In this document: positions 16,050 through 24,899 of the stretch, piece after piece
How the letters are laid out: each line of letters begins with the position of its first letter
Position numbering within the stretch: position 1 is the stretch's first letter
The notes under the pieces: generated by a model
Told to the model about the DNA's origin: nothing
The model's database searches: none
The model's input: the letters and a program-made list of their open reading frames with translations, nothing else
Made by a program: the position numbers and the translations under genes
Virus record (IMG/VR): IMGVR_UViG_3300037076_000066
Location: 1-63,053 of that record
Reading direction: 5' to 3' (one strand)
DNA: 63,053 nt
Origin: a virus

Positions 16050-16954
16050 TTTAATAATGTTTTATTTCCGATATGCGAATTTACCTCTTTTAGTAATTCG
16101 TAAGAAAGCATTAATACAGTTACATGACTATCCTTTACAACTTTTGCCGGATTAATTTTATCTAATTGATTAATAACTTCTTTTATTTTAATCTTAATTA
16201 CGTCGGAACCCTTGATATTCTTAACGGCTTCCAATAAATTAACTTTGATCTTATCAATATGACTTTTAACAAATACATCAAATTTATTCGTATTGGATAC
16301 ATTACAAATATATTCTTTCAAGATCATTTTCTGCTCATCATCAAGAACACTAGAATATTTCTCATTTAATTTTTCAGCTAGTAATTTATAAGTTAATAAA
16401 CGAATATCTTCTGTTTGAGATTTGTAATAGTTTAATAATTGATCGTCTTCTTTAATAATGGGTTTATTTGTTAAATGTTCAACAATAACTGTTTTGGCTT
16501 GATAGATTTCATCAATTTCAAATTTTACATCATCCGATACGACATTTTCAAATAATTTATAGATAGAAGCCAACATCTTGTAATTCTTTACCGGTGATTT
16601 TAACATCTGCTCGATAGGATATAAACTCTTAATTTCTTTTATTAATTCGTATTTTTCCAATGCTAATGCCGAATTGTTAATCTTTTTACGAGCATCTAAT
16701 ACCGTCGAATAGTATCTTTCGGCTAATTGTTCCGTTTTAATTTTTTCATTCAATAATGCATTGTAAAGTTGCCATTCCCGACCCATTTCCGTGTTTTTAT
16801 TAAAAAACTTATGGAGAATGGTTGATGCCTTTGATGAAGTCTGACCAGCAATAATATCAGCCGTCACCTGTTTCGTCAGTAACTCGAATAAAATACCGGT
16901 ATTTTTAAACTTGGAGTGTTTCATTCGTTTTTGACTATTGGTAATTTTATTCAT
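16046..16954 (-). CDS. Hypothetical helical protein following portal
   Basis: 302 residues, predicted all-helical, basic. It begins KITNSQKRMKHSKFKNTGIL and continues FELLTKQVTADIIAG; I recall similar proteins next to portal genes in large T4-like phages but cannot name a family. No Cys or catalytic motif. It follows the portal gene by 52 bases and has an ATATTTATA element 16 bases before its ATG, so it may start its own late transcript covering the protease and the genes after it. Confidence 0.68.
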   Translation of the reverse strand: MNKITNSQKRMKHSKFKNTGILFELLTKQVTADIIAGQTSSKASTILHKFFNKNTEMGREWQLYNALLNEKIKTEQLAERYYSTVLDARKKINNSALALEKYELIKEIKSLYPIEQMLKSPVKNYKMLASIYKLFENVVSDDVKFEIDEIYQAKTVIVEHLTNKPIIKEDDQLLNYYKSQTEDIRLLTYKLLAEKLNEKYSSVLDDEQKMILKEYICNVSNTNKFDVFVKSHIDKIKVNLLEAVKNIKGSDVIKIKIKEVINQLDKINPAKVVKDSHVTVLMLSYELLKEVNSHIGNKTLLK

Positions 16955-16970
16955 GGCTTTAGTTGATAAA

Positions 16971-16979
16971 TATAAATAT
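16971..16979 (-). promoter_or_regulatory. ATATTTATA element upstream of gene 16046-16954
   Basis: Exact element on the minus strand, 16 bases before the ATG at 16954; an overlapping ATATTTATC lies 10 bases before it. The spacing is longer than at most other genes. Confidence 0.35.
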
Positions 16980-17006
16980 AGTTATTTATGACGAAAATGT
17001 AATATA

Positions 17007-20000
17007 TTATTCCGATTTTACATTTTCGTCAATTGTGGGTGATACAGTTACATCGATAATGTTCTCGGCTATGATAGTAGATGGAGTCGGATCGAAAAAT
17101 TCACGCAATCCCATTATAAATTCACCTTTATTCTTTTTATTACTGGGTTTGGGTTTTAATTGTCCCTTAACTTCTTCCAATGATAGAGGAGAATCATTTT
17201 CAAAGTTGTGATATAATACACTCTTTCTCTTACCTTCACTATTTTTTCGAGGTTTTCTATTTAATTCATTTTGCCCAAGGGGGTCTTCTCCAAAGGGATG
17301 ATCATTGGCATCGTGTTCACCCGACTGATCTCGGTCGGGACTATGTTCTTCCTTAACTATATCTTCCGGTTTACCTTCTTCTGGTTCTTCGGCAGGTATT
17401 CCCTGTTTATCAGATTCACCCTTCTCATCTTCCGGCGTACCTCCCTCGCCTTCACCTTCTTCGTCACCACCGCCTAATCCCCCAAGACCACCCATTCCGC
17501 CACCACCACCACCACCCGACGAAGAGCCTTTTTCTCCACCATGCCCACCAGCACCAATTTTCTTAAACGGTTTAGCCGGATCATCTCCTTCCGTTTCAAT
17601 AGATTCTAATCTAAATTTCTGCTTGGCATCTTCAACTAATCCCTTGGTAACTTTTTCAATATCATCATCTGACATTTTAAATACATTTTTATATATCCAT
17701 TCACGATTATATATTTTATTATCAATCATATCCGTTGCCAATGCCGTCTTATCCGACCAAATTTCTAATTTTTCTTTTTCAAAGATAGTGCTGGAATTAG
17801 TAAGTTCAACTTTAAAATCAATTAAACTCTCATCACGATATCCTTGAGCATATAAATGAATAATACCAATATTTTCTAATTCACTCCCTATTATCTTCTG
17901 AATCCGTTGAATAGTTCTCGCAAATCGCAAATCTTCCTGCGATAAATTTGCTTTGCCTCCGGTTGATTCATCAAAAGTTAAGAATGCTTTAGGCATTTTT
18001 AATGCGGCAAACATCTTATTTTTAAGATAATCAATATCATCAATACCTGTCCATTCCATTCCGGGCAATGTATCAATTTTCGTTCCTGAATCGCCACCAC
18101 GAACTGGAATAAATAAATCGTCCAACATGTTTTGAAGATTGAATTTTAAATTATATTCACCCGTTCGCTCATCAACATATGGAACTTTTCTCATCTTATC
18201 CATCAACCTCTGCATATGATTATCAACTTCAGCCGGAGCAATACCACCAATATCTGTATAATAAATACGACGTTCTGGAGCACGAACAACACGATGGATC
18301 ATCATTGCGTCTTCGAGAAGACTCAATTGCTTCCATACCCTCCGTGCTCCCTCAATCACACTCTTACCGTAGGGAATGAAATTGGAGTCGCTCAATAATC
18401 TAAAATGAGACATCTGATATCGTTCCAAAACTTCTGCTTGGGATGTATCGGTTGGACGAATTTGAAATTTTACATATTTCTTATTATAAGGATCAGAATT
18501 TTCAATTCTCTCAACATTATAAGTAGAAATCGGTTCCACCATATAAACACCATATTCGGGATTTACATAAGTTTTTAAGTAAAAATCACCATATTTAACA
18601 AGATTTCTTGTCCATGACCAAAGATTAAAGTCAACATGTAAAATTTCTTCATAAAGATTATATAATATCTCTTTTATGTTATTATCTTCGCAATGAACTG
18701 TTACTATTTTACCTAATTCGTTCATGGTTACGCATTCATCACTGTAGATGTCCAATGCGCTAGACAAGATCGGATCTTGATCCATCGTATTGTGACAGAA
18801 TACACTATCCGTAGCAAAGTTTTGATATTTTTCTACAGTAACATCATAAACATCAATTTCACCTACACATTCAATAGAAACTATTTTATGATTTAATTTA
18901 GAAACTATTTCATTTTTAAAAGTATTATTTTGTTCTATGTTAGACATAAAACGTTCTTCATACATAAATTTTGAATAACTTGATACCTCGTTTATAATTT
19001 TTTCCGAATCTTCGTGTTTTATCTTCGGAAAATTTGATTTTAACAAATCTGTATTGGTGACATGATCTGGGCAACTGACATGACACTTTCTACAAAGGGG
19101 AATAAGATTATTTTCATTATTAGCATCTAGGGGATTTTCAAATAGGCGAGGCGTTATTATATGATGAACCGATAATGTCTCGTTCAGTTCTTGTTCATTT
19201 TTAGCACATTCTTGACATACATATTGATACTTTTCTCTTATTTTCTCTCGCAATTCATGCCAGCCCGAAGATTTTAAATATGGTTCTTTAACCTTCCAAG
19301 TATCACCCCCAACATACAAATAATGATTTTCACCCTTAAACGAAGTTGAAAATACTTGTAATCTACATTCATCCGAACAATATTTTGATTTTTTATTTTT
19401 TGGAGTAATATTATATTCTTTTCCACATGACTTACATTGATTTTGGTATAACACGGTGGGTCCGGTAGTTTCACCTAGTATCATACATTCTTTTGAACAA
19501 TATTTTTTATTGTTTGGATTTAAGAATTCCACATTACAACTAAGACAAACTGTTTTATTTCCTTTATATGCCGGGCAATTTTCTCCCCTAAAATTAATAC
19601 TTCTATAATTAGCATAACACGCAAGAGAACAGAATTTGTTGGGACTACTATCAAAAAATCCAAAATTTTCTTTACAAGCTGGACAATTCTTATAATGAAA
19701 TTCTCTATATGCATTTAAGCCGGGTTGATATATTTTATTATCTTTCTGATAAAAAGGCATTACCGACTCGCCAACTCTTAAATCTTTAATGACCTTATAT
19801 TCCCCATTCCTCATAAGAAATGGATGCCCTTCACTTCCAATGACGAATTTACCATCATCAAATACAACTTTCCAGCCAACTCTTTTACCTTCTTTTTTAC
19901 GAGGATGATATGCATTACCCAATTTCATAGAATCTGATTCATGATCATAAGAAAACACATGAAACCGTTCTTGGGGCGAATCTTTATATTTTTCTGTTAA

Positions 20001-20345
20001 TTCTGCAATAGTTGGGTAAGTTCCGTCTGGTAGAGGAATAATAGTTTCGCCCGCAATACAATCATAATCCCTAAACAAATCCATTCTTGCGGCTTGATAA
20101 GATAGAGTAAAATCTCTGGTATAAGCATTATAAGCAGTTGAACGAATTCTATTAAATCGGTCTCTTAGAGAATTTCTATCCGTTGCCATTTGAGAATGGT
20201 CAACATCCTTAACTAATAATTTTTTACCACCAACATTTCTTACGATTGTATCGGATGAAAATAAAGTCTTTAATCTTGCATATAACGATTGCTTTTTAAT
20301 ATCAAGAATATCATCTTGCATCTGTGGATTGGTATTTAATGCCAT
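17007..20345 (-). CDS. 20: Portal protein, T4 gp20-like, containing an HNH intein
   Basis: 1112 residues as translated; 688 after removal of the intein at residues 96-519. Portal sequence flanks the intein at the conserved motif FRDYD|TMDQDPILSSALDIYSDE. Further gp20-like blocks are YGDFYLKTYVNPEYGVYMVE, FIPYGKSVIEGARRVWKQL and MHRVVRAPERRIYYTDIG. It forms the dodecameric ring through which DNA is packaged. The C-terminal 180 residues are an unusual addition: a Gly-rich run, a strongly acidic Glu/Gly tract and a basic tail (KPKPSNKKNKGE). It follows the terminase directly, and an ATATTTATA element lies 3 bases before its ATG. Without intein splicing the protein cannot fold normally. Confidence 0.93.
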   Translation of the reverse strand: MALNTNPQMQDDILDIKKQSLYARLKTLFSSDTIVRNVGGKKLLVKDVDHSQMATDRNSLRDRFNRIRSTAYNAYTRDFTLSYQAARMDLFRDYDCIAGETIIPLPDGTYPTIAELTEKYKDSPQERFHVFSYDHESDSMKLGNAYHPRKKEGKRVGWKVVFDDGKFVIGSEGHPFLMRNGEYKVIKDLRVGESVMPFYQKDNKIYQPGLNAYREFHYKNCPACKENFGFFDSSPNKFCSLACYANYRSINFRGENCPAYKGNKTVCLSCNVEFLNPNNKKYCSKECMILGETTGPTVLYQNQCKSCGKEYNITPKNKKSKYCSDECRLQVFSTSFKGENHYLYVGGDTWKVKEPYLKSSGWHELREKIREKYQYVCQECAKNEQELNETLSVHHIITPRLFENPLDANNENNLIPLCRKCHVSCPDHVTNTDLLKSNFPKIKHEDSEKIINEVSSYSKFMYEERFMSNIEQNNTFKNEIVSKLNHKIVSIECVGEIDVYDVTVEKYQNFATDSVFCHNTMDQDPILSSALDIYSDECVTMNELGKIVTVHCEDNNIKEILYNLYEEILHVDFNLWSWTRNLVKYGDFYLKTYVNPEYGVYMVEPISTYNVERIENSDPYNKKYVKFQIRPTDTSQAEVLERYQMSHFRLLSDSNFIPYGKSVIEGARRVWKQLSLLEDAMMIHRVVRAPERRIYYTDIGGIAPAEVDNHMQRLMDKMRKVPYVDERTGEYNLKFNLQNMLDDLFIPVRGGDSGTKIDTLPGMEWTGIDDIDYLKNKMFAALKMPKAFLTFDESTGGKANLSQEDLRFARTIQRIQKIIGSELENIGIIHLYAQGYRDESLIDFKVELTNSSTIFEKEKLEIWSDKTALATDMIDNKIYNREWIYKNVFKMSDDDIEKVTKGLVEDAKQKFRLESIETEGDDPAKPFKKIGAGGHGGEKGSSSGGGGGGGMGGLGGLGGGDEEGEGEGGTPEDEKGESDKQGIPAEEPEEGKPEDIVKEEHSPDRDQSGEHDANDHPFGEDPLGQNELNRKPRKNSEGKRKSVLYHNFENDSPLSLEEVKGQLKPKPSNKKNKGEFIMGLREFFDPTPSTIIAENIIDVTVSPTIDENVKSE
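18789..20060 (-). other. Intein in portal gene with HNH homing endonuclease and zinc knuckles
   Basis: 424 residues, from Cys96 (CIAGETIIPLPDG) to the C-terminal CHN before Thr520, all canonical splice residues. Block B-like GSEGHPFLMRNGEY and block F/G-like IDVYDVTVEKYQNFA-VFCHN are present. The endonuclease part has several CxxC-type knuckles (NCPACKENF, VCLSCNVEF, QCKSCGKEY, each followed by CS-C) and an HNH core at SVHHIITPRLFENPLDANN with CRKCH. Insertion is between Asp95 and Thr520 at the most conserved portal motif. Boundaries follow directly from extein continuity. Confidence 0.92.
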
Positions 20346-20348
20346 GTT

Positions 20349-20357
20349 TATAAATAT
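20349..20357 (-). promoter_or_regulatory. Start-proximal ATATTTATA element of portal gene
   Basis: Exact element on the minus strand followed by AAC and the portal ATG (spacing 3). Confidence 0.5.
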
Positions 20358-20394
20358 ATTGGTTTTATTGATTAGTAACTATTTTCTCTCATAT

Positions 20395-23271
20395 TTAGCC
20401 TAAGAGCCATTTGAGTGACTCAGTGCTATTTTTATCTAAAGGTCTATTAGGTGATCGACCCGTTGACATTTCCCATGATTGTTGTGCCACATTTCTTGCT
20501 TGTGCTTTAAACACGGGAGTTGTATCTAATTGAGTTTTATTCATATGAGATAATGATGCCTTGGTTAAATCAATTCCTTGTTGTCGCAATTTTAATGCCG
20601 TATCACGAATCCATAAACATATGCCTAATGCCATAGATAAATCGTCATGATATCCTTGCATGGCCTGTGCCTTCCCATTTTTCCAAATAAAAGTTTCTAA
20701 TTCTGACAATGTTCTAATAGAGTTTATTTGGATAGTTCGTTCTCTCATATATCTTTCTAAGGTTGATATTACCAGTGGTCGTGTTTGAGTATTTGTGCTA
20801 AATCCAGCTTGAGCTTTTTGTTCTTCTCGATTATAATTGTTATTATGTTGACTCTCTACATCAACATACTTCAAATCATTAGTCATATAAAATAAATTGG
20901 GATAACTTTTATCTATAACAGCTTGAATAACTGCATATCCTGTATTTTGCCGCTCAATTACTAATAATGCATTATTATATTCACTGGACAATGCGACTAG
21001 TAAATTCCCAAATTCTTTAGTATTTATATGTCCTCTATATTCAGCACATTGCTCTAATGTTACAGCATCTATTACATGGCATGCTTGATAATCACCCGTA
21101 TCATTTCCCGCCGAGGTATCGGCACTAACAATATATGTTGAATTGCATTCAGGATATTTCCAAATCCATAATGATTTATCTACATATCGACATTCGATTG
21201 GATCTTTTTTAAATGTTTTTTTATAGAATTCGATGGTTGCTAAGTCTACTACAGTATCACCCGACGTTAAGAAGTCACAGTCAAACTCACGTGCTGCTTC
21301 TTTTACTGATGGCTGTTTTAATCCCGCAACCCTTCGCCACTCTTCATCTCGGTCAGGGTGTAATTGCCATGGAAGACTGATGGGATGGAATCCGTTTTTT
21401 CCAATTTTACCATCTACACTATCTTCCGCACTTACCCACATTTTATGAAAGAAATTGCCAACGCCACGGGGAGTTTGATGCCCTATTATTCCGTTATATA
21501 TTACCGAATGACACCAGAAATCATTGGCATCTTCTTGTAATGAAAAATCATAAGTTTCATTCTCCGATGGAGTTATAGATGTAATTTCACACCACACAGT
21601 ATTCTCGTGGATAATAGTATTCCAATAGTTCTGATACTCGTTTGGCATTTTAGTTCCAAATAATGAGTATAATGCTATTACATTTTGTCGGGCTATATCA
21701 TCGGTTTTATATATTCGTTTTGAATTACAGTATTGATTTACAACTACTCCACATTTTTGTTTTATTTCTACAAAATTTAAATTTGAACTATCAACTAAGT
21801 CATTGACAAGTTTAAGAGAGTTCGGGATAATATCTTTACTACATGCTCGTGTTATATTTTTTACCAAATGTTTAGATATTGCGTCTTGTTTTCGAACTAA
21901 ATTAAATCCGACCAAATTAAAATACGTTAGTGCGTATTTTCCTACTATTTGAAATTGATATGTATCATGATTGTGTTTTATGGAATGCTTTCTATTGTTA
22001 CATTGTTCTTTAGTTTGTAAATAAATACCACCCATAATTCCGAAGTTGGATAATATCATCCTAACTTGATTTATTAATAATCTTGAGGTTGATGTTAACT
22101 GAACACATCTATTTGTAGCAGAACCATCCCCATCAAATATTCCACGCAACATCCACTTTGTATTTTCTTCATTCAATTGTAATAATTTTTTCGGAATACA
22201 TTTTTGATATGCTTTGTTAGATAGGTTAAACCCTAAATATTCCATGAATTCTATTAAATTTTTGTTAGATATAGTATAATGCATACCATCCCAGCAGTTG
22301 TAAATTAGATTTAACTTATCGAAAATCCAAGATATATCGTCCCCGCATGTAATTGTAAGAGACGCCCCGGTCATTTCTCCTTGTTTATTTCTGACTTTAT
22401 AAACACTACCTTCAGATATGTATAATCCCACCAAGTAACATAAGTCTGGAGTAATTGAATCGGGCTTAAATGGTGAATGTATTTTATTAGAAACACTAGG
22501 TTTAAAATCAGAAATATCGGTATAGTTTCCCCATATTCTTTTCCCAATTTGATGAGATATATAATCCCCGACACTTAAATCTTCAGATTTATACCACCCA
22601 TATTGTTTGATATCATGTTTAAATGCCCATAATTTATGATTATTAGTGCATTCCAACTCTGAAAATTTCGTTTTTACTATATTGGTTTTTTGTATCCCGT
22701 TATTGTGAATAAGATTCCCACATCTTAATTTCTCGACCCCCAACACATTATAGGTAGGAACTTCATATCCACCAATCTTAGACGTGTCAATGAATTCTCC
22801 AATTTCCTTTATACCAGTGGATGTAATAACCATCGTATCTTTAGTAACGCACGACAATAATATACATTTACCTCCGGTGCTAAGGGCCGGGGACGCCGAA
22901 GAGAACAGTTCTTCTCCATCTTCTAATAGCGCACAATTACTGGATAACACTCCATTAGCAAAAAATTCATTATTTTTTTCAACCGAGTTTAAGTCGTATA
23001 GATCGATAGGTCTATTCATCTTCCGAGTTGATTTTACTGTTAATATATGGTCTTTTCCAATAAATTGCATTCCTTTTTTTATTTCCCTCACGTATATAAA
23101 TTCATTGGATGCCAGTTTAAGTTTATGATTTTCAGAGCATTTGATATATGTCCCATCCGTAAACTTAACATTTATATAAATTTCTTTTTGTAATTTGGAA
23201 ACCGCTTTGAAACTACTCCATCCATTAGGAGTTAACACTTCCCAGTTATTTATTTTCTTGATATCTTTCAT
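20395..23271 (-). CDS. 17: Large terminase, C-terminal half (TerL-C) with split-intein C part and a second intein
   Basis: 958 residues. Residues 1-112 are the C-terminal part of a split intein; 113-140 are extein (CALLEDGEELFSSASPALST-); 141-599 are a complete LAGLIDADG intein; 600-958 are the rest of the terminase, starting TPRGVGNFFHKMW. The extein carries the ATPase coupling segment and the RNase H-like nuclease: Asp in VSADTSAGND, Glu in LLVIERQNTG, Asp in GYHDDLSMALG. After both splicing reactions it should join TerL-N to form a packaging motor and headful nuclease of about 550 residues. TerL-N ends 21 bases upstream in the same frame, separated by stop codons. Confidence 0.93.
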   Translation of the reverse strand: MKDIKKINNWEVLTPNGWSSFKAVSKLQKEIYINVKFTDGTYIKCSENHKLKLASNEFIYVREIKKGMQFIGKDHILTVKSTRKMNRPIDLYDLNSVEKNNEFFANGVLSSNCALLEDGEELFSSASPALSTGGKCILLSCVTKDTMVITSTGIKEIGEFIDTSKIGGYEVPTYNVLGVEKLRCGNLIHNNGIQKTNIVKTKFSELECTNNHKLWAFKHDIKQYGWYKSEDLSVGDYISHQIGKRIWGNYTDISDFKPSVSNKIHSPFKPDSITPDLCYLVGLYISEGSVYKVRNKQGEMTGASLTITCGDDISWIFDKLNLIYNCWDGMHYTISNKNLIEFMEYLGFNLSNKAYQKCIPKKLLQLNEENTKWMLRGIFDGDGSATNRCVQLTSTSRLLINQVRMILSNFGIMGGIYLQTKEQCNNRKHSIKHNHDTYQFQIVGKYALTYFNLVGFNLVRKQDAISKHLVKNITRACSKDIIPNSLKLVNDLVDSSNLNFVEIKQKCGVVVNQYCNSKRIYKTDDIARQNVIALYSLFGTKMPNEYQNYWNTIIHENTVWCEITSITPSENETYDFSLQEDANDFWCHSVIYNGIIGHQTPRGVGNFFHKMWVSAEDSVDGKIGKNGFHPISLPWQLHPDRDEEWRRVAGLKQPSVKEAAREFDCDFLTSGDTVVDLATIEFYKKTFKKDPIECRYVDKSLWIWKYPECNSTYIVSADTSAGNDTGDYQACHVIDAVTLEQCAEYRGHINTKEFGNLLVALSSEYNNALLVIERQNTGYAVIQAVIDKSYPNLFYMTNDLKYVDVESQHNNNYNREEQKAQAGFSTNTQTRPLVISTLERYMRERTIQINSIRTLSELETFIWKNGKAQAMQGYHDDLSMALGICLWIRDTALKLRQQGIDLTKASLSHMNKTQLDTTPVFKAQARNVAQQSWEMSTGRSPNRPLDKNSTESLKWLLG
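21475..22851 (-). other. LAGLIDADG intein within terminase
   Basis: 459 residues (141-599 of TerL-C). It starts CVTKDTMVITSTG and ends NGIIGHQ before Thr600, so the terminal residue is Gln rather than Asn, a known but uncommon variant. Two dodecapeptide motifs of a LAGLIDADG endonuclease are seen at about 279-289 (YLVGLYISEGSV) and 374-384 (WMLRGIFDGDGSA). Insertion lies between ILLS and TPRG, the conserved Ser/Thr coupling motif of the terminase ATPase. Confidence 0.92.
22936..23271 (-). other. Split intein C-terminal part (Int-C) of terminase
   Basis: 112 residues, beginning MKDIKKINNWEVLTPNGWSS and ending FFANGVLSSN before Cys113. The NWEVLTPNGWSSF and FTDGTYIKCSENH segments match the layout of the AceL-TerL-type Int-C. 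The penultimate residue is Ser instead of the usual His. DNA position 22933-22935 encodes the +1 Cys. Confidence 0.88.
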
Positions 23272-23292
23272 TTATTTTATAAATTGTTAGTA

Positions 23293-23394
23293 TTAACTAT
23301 ATTCTTCTAATTCGTATAAATCTTTAATTTTTACTTTTTGTATTTCTCCCGTTATCTTATTTCGGAGATCGATAATAGAATTCCCAGAGATACA
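23293..23394 (-). other. Split intein N-terminal part (Int-N) of terminase
   Basis: 33 residues (165-197 of TerL-N), starting with Cys165 in CISGNSIIDLRNK and ending DLYELEEYS before the stop. It follows the Walker B motif IIDE directly. Such a short Int-N is typical of the atypically split terminase inteins known from viral metagenomes. Confidence 0.88.
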
Positions 23395-23886
23395 CTCATC
23401 AATAATTAATATTGCCAAACTCTTACCAACACCTGACTTTTTTGTTGTGCTAGATGCTTTAATCGAACTTCCATTTACAAATTTTATAGATTTTTTATTA
23501 TTCTCTACGGTCGCTACTTTCATCCACGATGGCAACGCTTCATTGGCAAACGATACCTTTTCCAAGACTTCAATGGCGGCGTCTTGTTTTAGTGATATGA
23601 TTAATATATTTTGATCGCTTTTAAAGATTAAAGTCCAGAGTGAAAAAATCGCAACTAAAGTTGAGAGACCCATCTGTCTTGATTTTAATATTATATTATT
23701 ATCATACTCAGAAAATGCTTTTAATGTATCTTCTTGAAATGGATATAGATTAAAACTCACCGTTTTTCCAGAACTTTGAATTTTAGCATATTTTTTCATG
23801 AAATAAATCGGCGAATTTTTACAACGAGTAAATTCCTCGACGATTATCTCTTTCATCGTCATCTGTTTTTTAGGTTCCGGTATCAT
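23293..23886 (-). CDS. 17: Large terminase, N-terminal half (TerL-N) with split-intein N part
   Basis: 197 residues. ATPase motifs in order: adenine-recognition NLYPFQEDTL (about 46-55), Walker A SRQMGLST (69-76), and Walker B ILIIDE (159-164, with D163 and E164). Residues 165-197 are the Int-N. The protein is inactive alone, since the coupling motif and nuclease are encoded by the next gene; trans-splicing must ligate E164 to Cys113 of TerL-C. The ATG overlaps the TGA of the upstream gene at 23883-23886. The split sits exactly behind the catalytic Walker B acidic residues. Confidence 0.93.
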   Translation of the reverse strand: MIPEPKKQMTMKEIIVEEFTRCKNSPIYFMKKYAKIQSSGKTVSFNLYPFQEDTLKAFSEYDNNIILKSRQMGLSTLVAIFSLWTLIFKSDQNILIISLKQDAAIEVLEKVSFANEALPSWMKVATVENNKKSIKFVNGSSIKASSTTKKSGVGKSLAILIIDECISGNSIIDLRNKITGEIQKVKIKDLYELEEYS

Positions 23887-24554
23887 ATTACTTCCAATTT
23901 AAATTCTTTACATTTGGCTATATATAACTTTTTATTGACCTGTTTAATCTTGGATGCTTCCGTTATTAATTTTTTAATTTTTTTCAAGTCGGACTTAGCA
24001 TCATCAAATATTTTATCTCGATTCGTATTAATCCAGACGGCATCATTTCCAATACCATTTTCACAAGGTAGAGTAACATCCCCAGCATCTTTGGGATGTT
24101 CGATAAAGAATTTAATAAGGGATTTTACCGATTCTTTTTTATCTTTCAAATCGCCCAAGGCATATGAAGATAGTTTATATTTTTCATAAGAATCATAGGC
24201 ACCGACAATTCTTAATTTAGTTTCATATTCAATGAGACAATCTCCACATAATCCCGTTCTTCTATATAACGACATGTCTTGTTTATTCATCCATTTATAA
24301 GAACAATTACAAAATTTACATCTATCATCGCCCATTGCTTCTCTAATAATATCACCTTGAGACTTGGTAAGTTTAACAATCTTACCATTTTCTTTTTTAT
24401 ATTTGATACCTTGTAGTTCAAATTCTTCTCCATCTTGCCGGAACTTTTCTTTTTCGGAAATATGGTTGGATATTCTAATGTCTGTTTTTTCGGAATTCAT
24501 CCAACGACGAATTGTTTCAAGATTTGAATGATTTTTATTTAATTTTATAGCCAT
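23883..24554 (-). CDS. Hypothetical zinc-finger protein upstream of terminase
   Basis: 223 residues. A four-cysteine finger is seen at about 78-105 (RCKFCNCSYKWMN and LCGDCLIEYE). The rest is basic and helical (KSDLKKIKKLITEASKIKQ). Overlapping stop and start with TerL-N suggests coupled translation and a role in packaging; a small-terminase or terminase-accessory function is a candidate, but I see no TerS signature and do not claim it. Confidence 0.65.
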   Translation of the reverse strand: MAIKLNKNHSNLETIRRWMNSEKTDIRISNHISEKEKFRQDGEEFELQGIKYKKENGKIVKLTKSQGDIIREAMGDDRCKFCNCSYKWMNKQDMSLYRRTGLCGDCLIEYETKLRIVGAYDSYEKYKLSSYALGDLKDKKESVKSLIKFFIEHPKDAGDVTLPCENGIGNDAVWINTNRDKIFDDAKSDLKKIKKLITEASKIKQVNKKLYIAKCKEFKLEVI

Positions 24555-24585
24555 AATTATTTATTTTTTATTTTAAAATTTTACT

Positions 24586-24738
24586 TCATATTTCTCGAAT
24601 AGCATTTTCTAATTCTCTAAATCTAATATCTGCCGGAGTTACAATTAAACATTCTTCAACTAACGCTTCTAATTTTTGATTATCAATTTCATCTTCGTTA
24701 GAATATTTTTTACTTATCATATCCATAAGAGCACTCAT
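24586..24738 (-). CDS. Small acidic protein, 50 residues
   Basis: Translated from ATG at 24736-24738: starts MSALMDMISKKYSNEDEID and ends RFRELENAIREI before TGA. Predicted helical and acidic. Its ATG overlaps the TGA of the upstream HTH gene (ATGA), and an AGGA lies 12 bases before the start, a rare Shine-Dalgarno-like sequence here. Compact overlap on both sides of a short reading frame is the main support. Function unknown. Confidence 0.55.
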   Translation of the reverse strand: MSALMDMISKKYSNEDEIDNQKLEALVEECLIVTPADIRFRELENAIREI

Positions 24739-24899
24739 GATAATATTTCCTTTTTATTGATTATTGGTTTATCAGTATCAACCATTATCATGCCAGATGG
24801 TAGTCTATATGTTTCAAATGGAATTTGTTTTTTATGGAACCATACCCAAGACGTGCGGTATGTAATACCTTCTTGCTTTGCCCATTTTGATAATTTCAT
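24735..24899 (-). CDS. Small HTH protein resembling the DNA-binding domain of IS607 serine recombinase
   Basis: 54 residues from ATG at 24897-24899: MKLSKWAKQEGITYRTSWVW then FHKKQIPFETYRLPSGMIMV. The pattern LSxWAKxxGxxYRTxxxWFxxxxIP followed by LPSGxIxV is that of the N-terminal MerR-like helix-turn-helix of IS607-family TnpA. No recombinase catalytic domain follows; the frame stops after 54 codons and overlaps the next gene by ATGA. It could be a domesticated regulator, an excisionase-like protein or a transposon remnant. Upstream, TATAGT lies 8 bases before ATG. Confidence 0.7.
   Translation of the reverse strand: MKLSKWAKQEGITYRTSWVWFHKKQIPFETYRLPSGMIMVDTDKPIINKKEILS

Noticed and set aside
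23883-24554. Small terminase subunit
   Set aside because: Position fits, but the visible features are a zinc finger and basic helices without a TerS signature.
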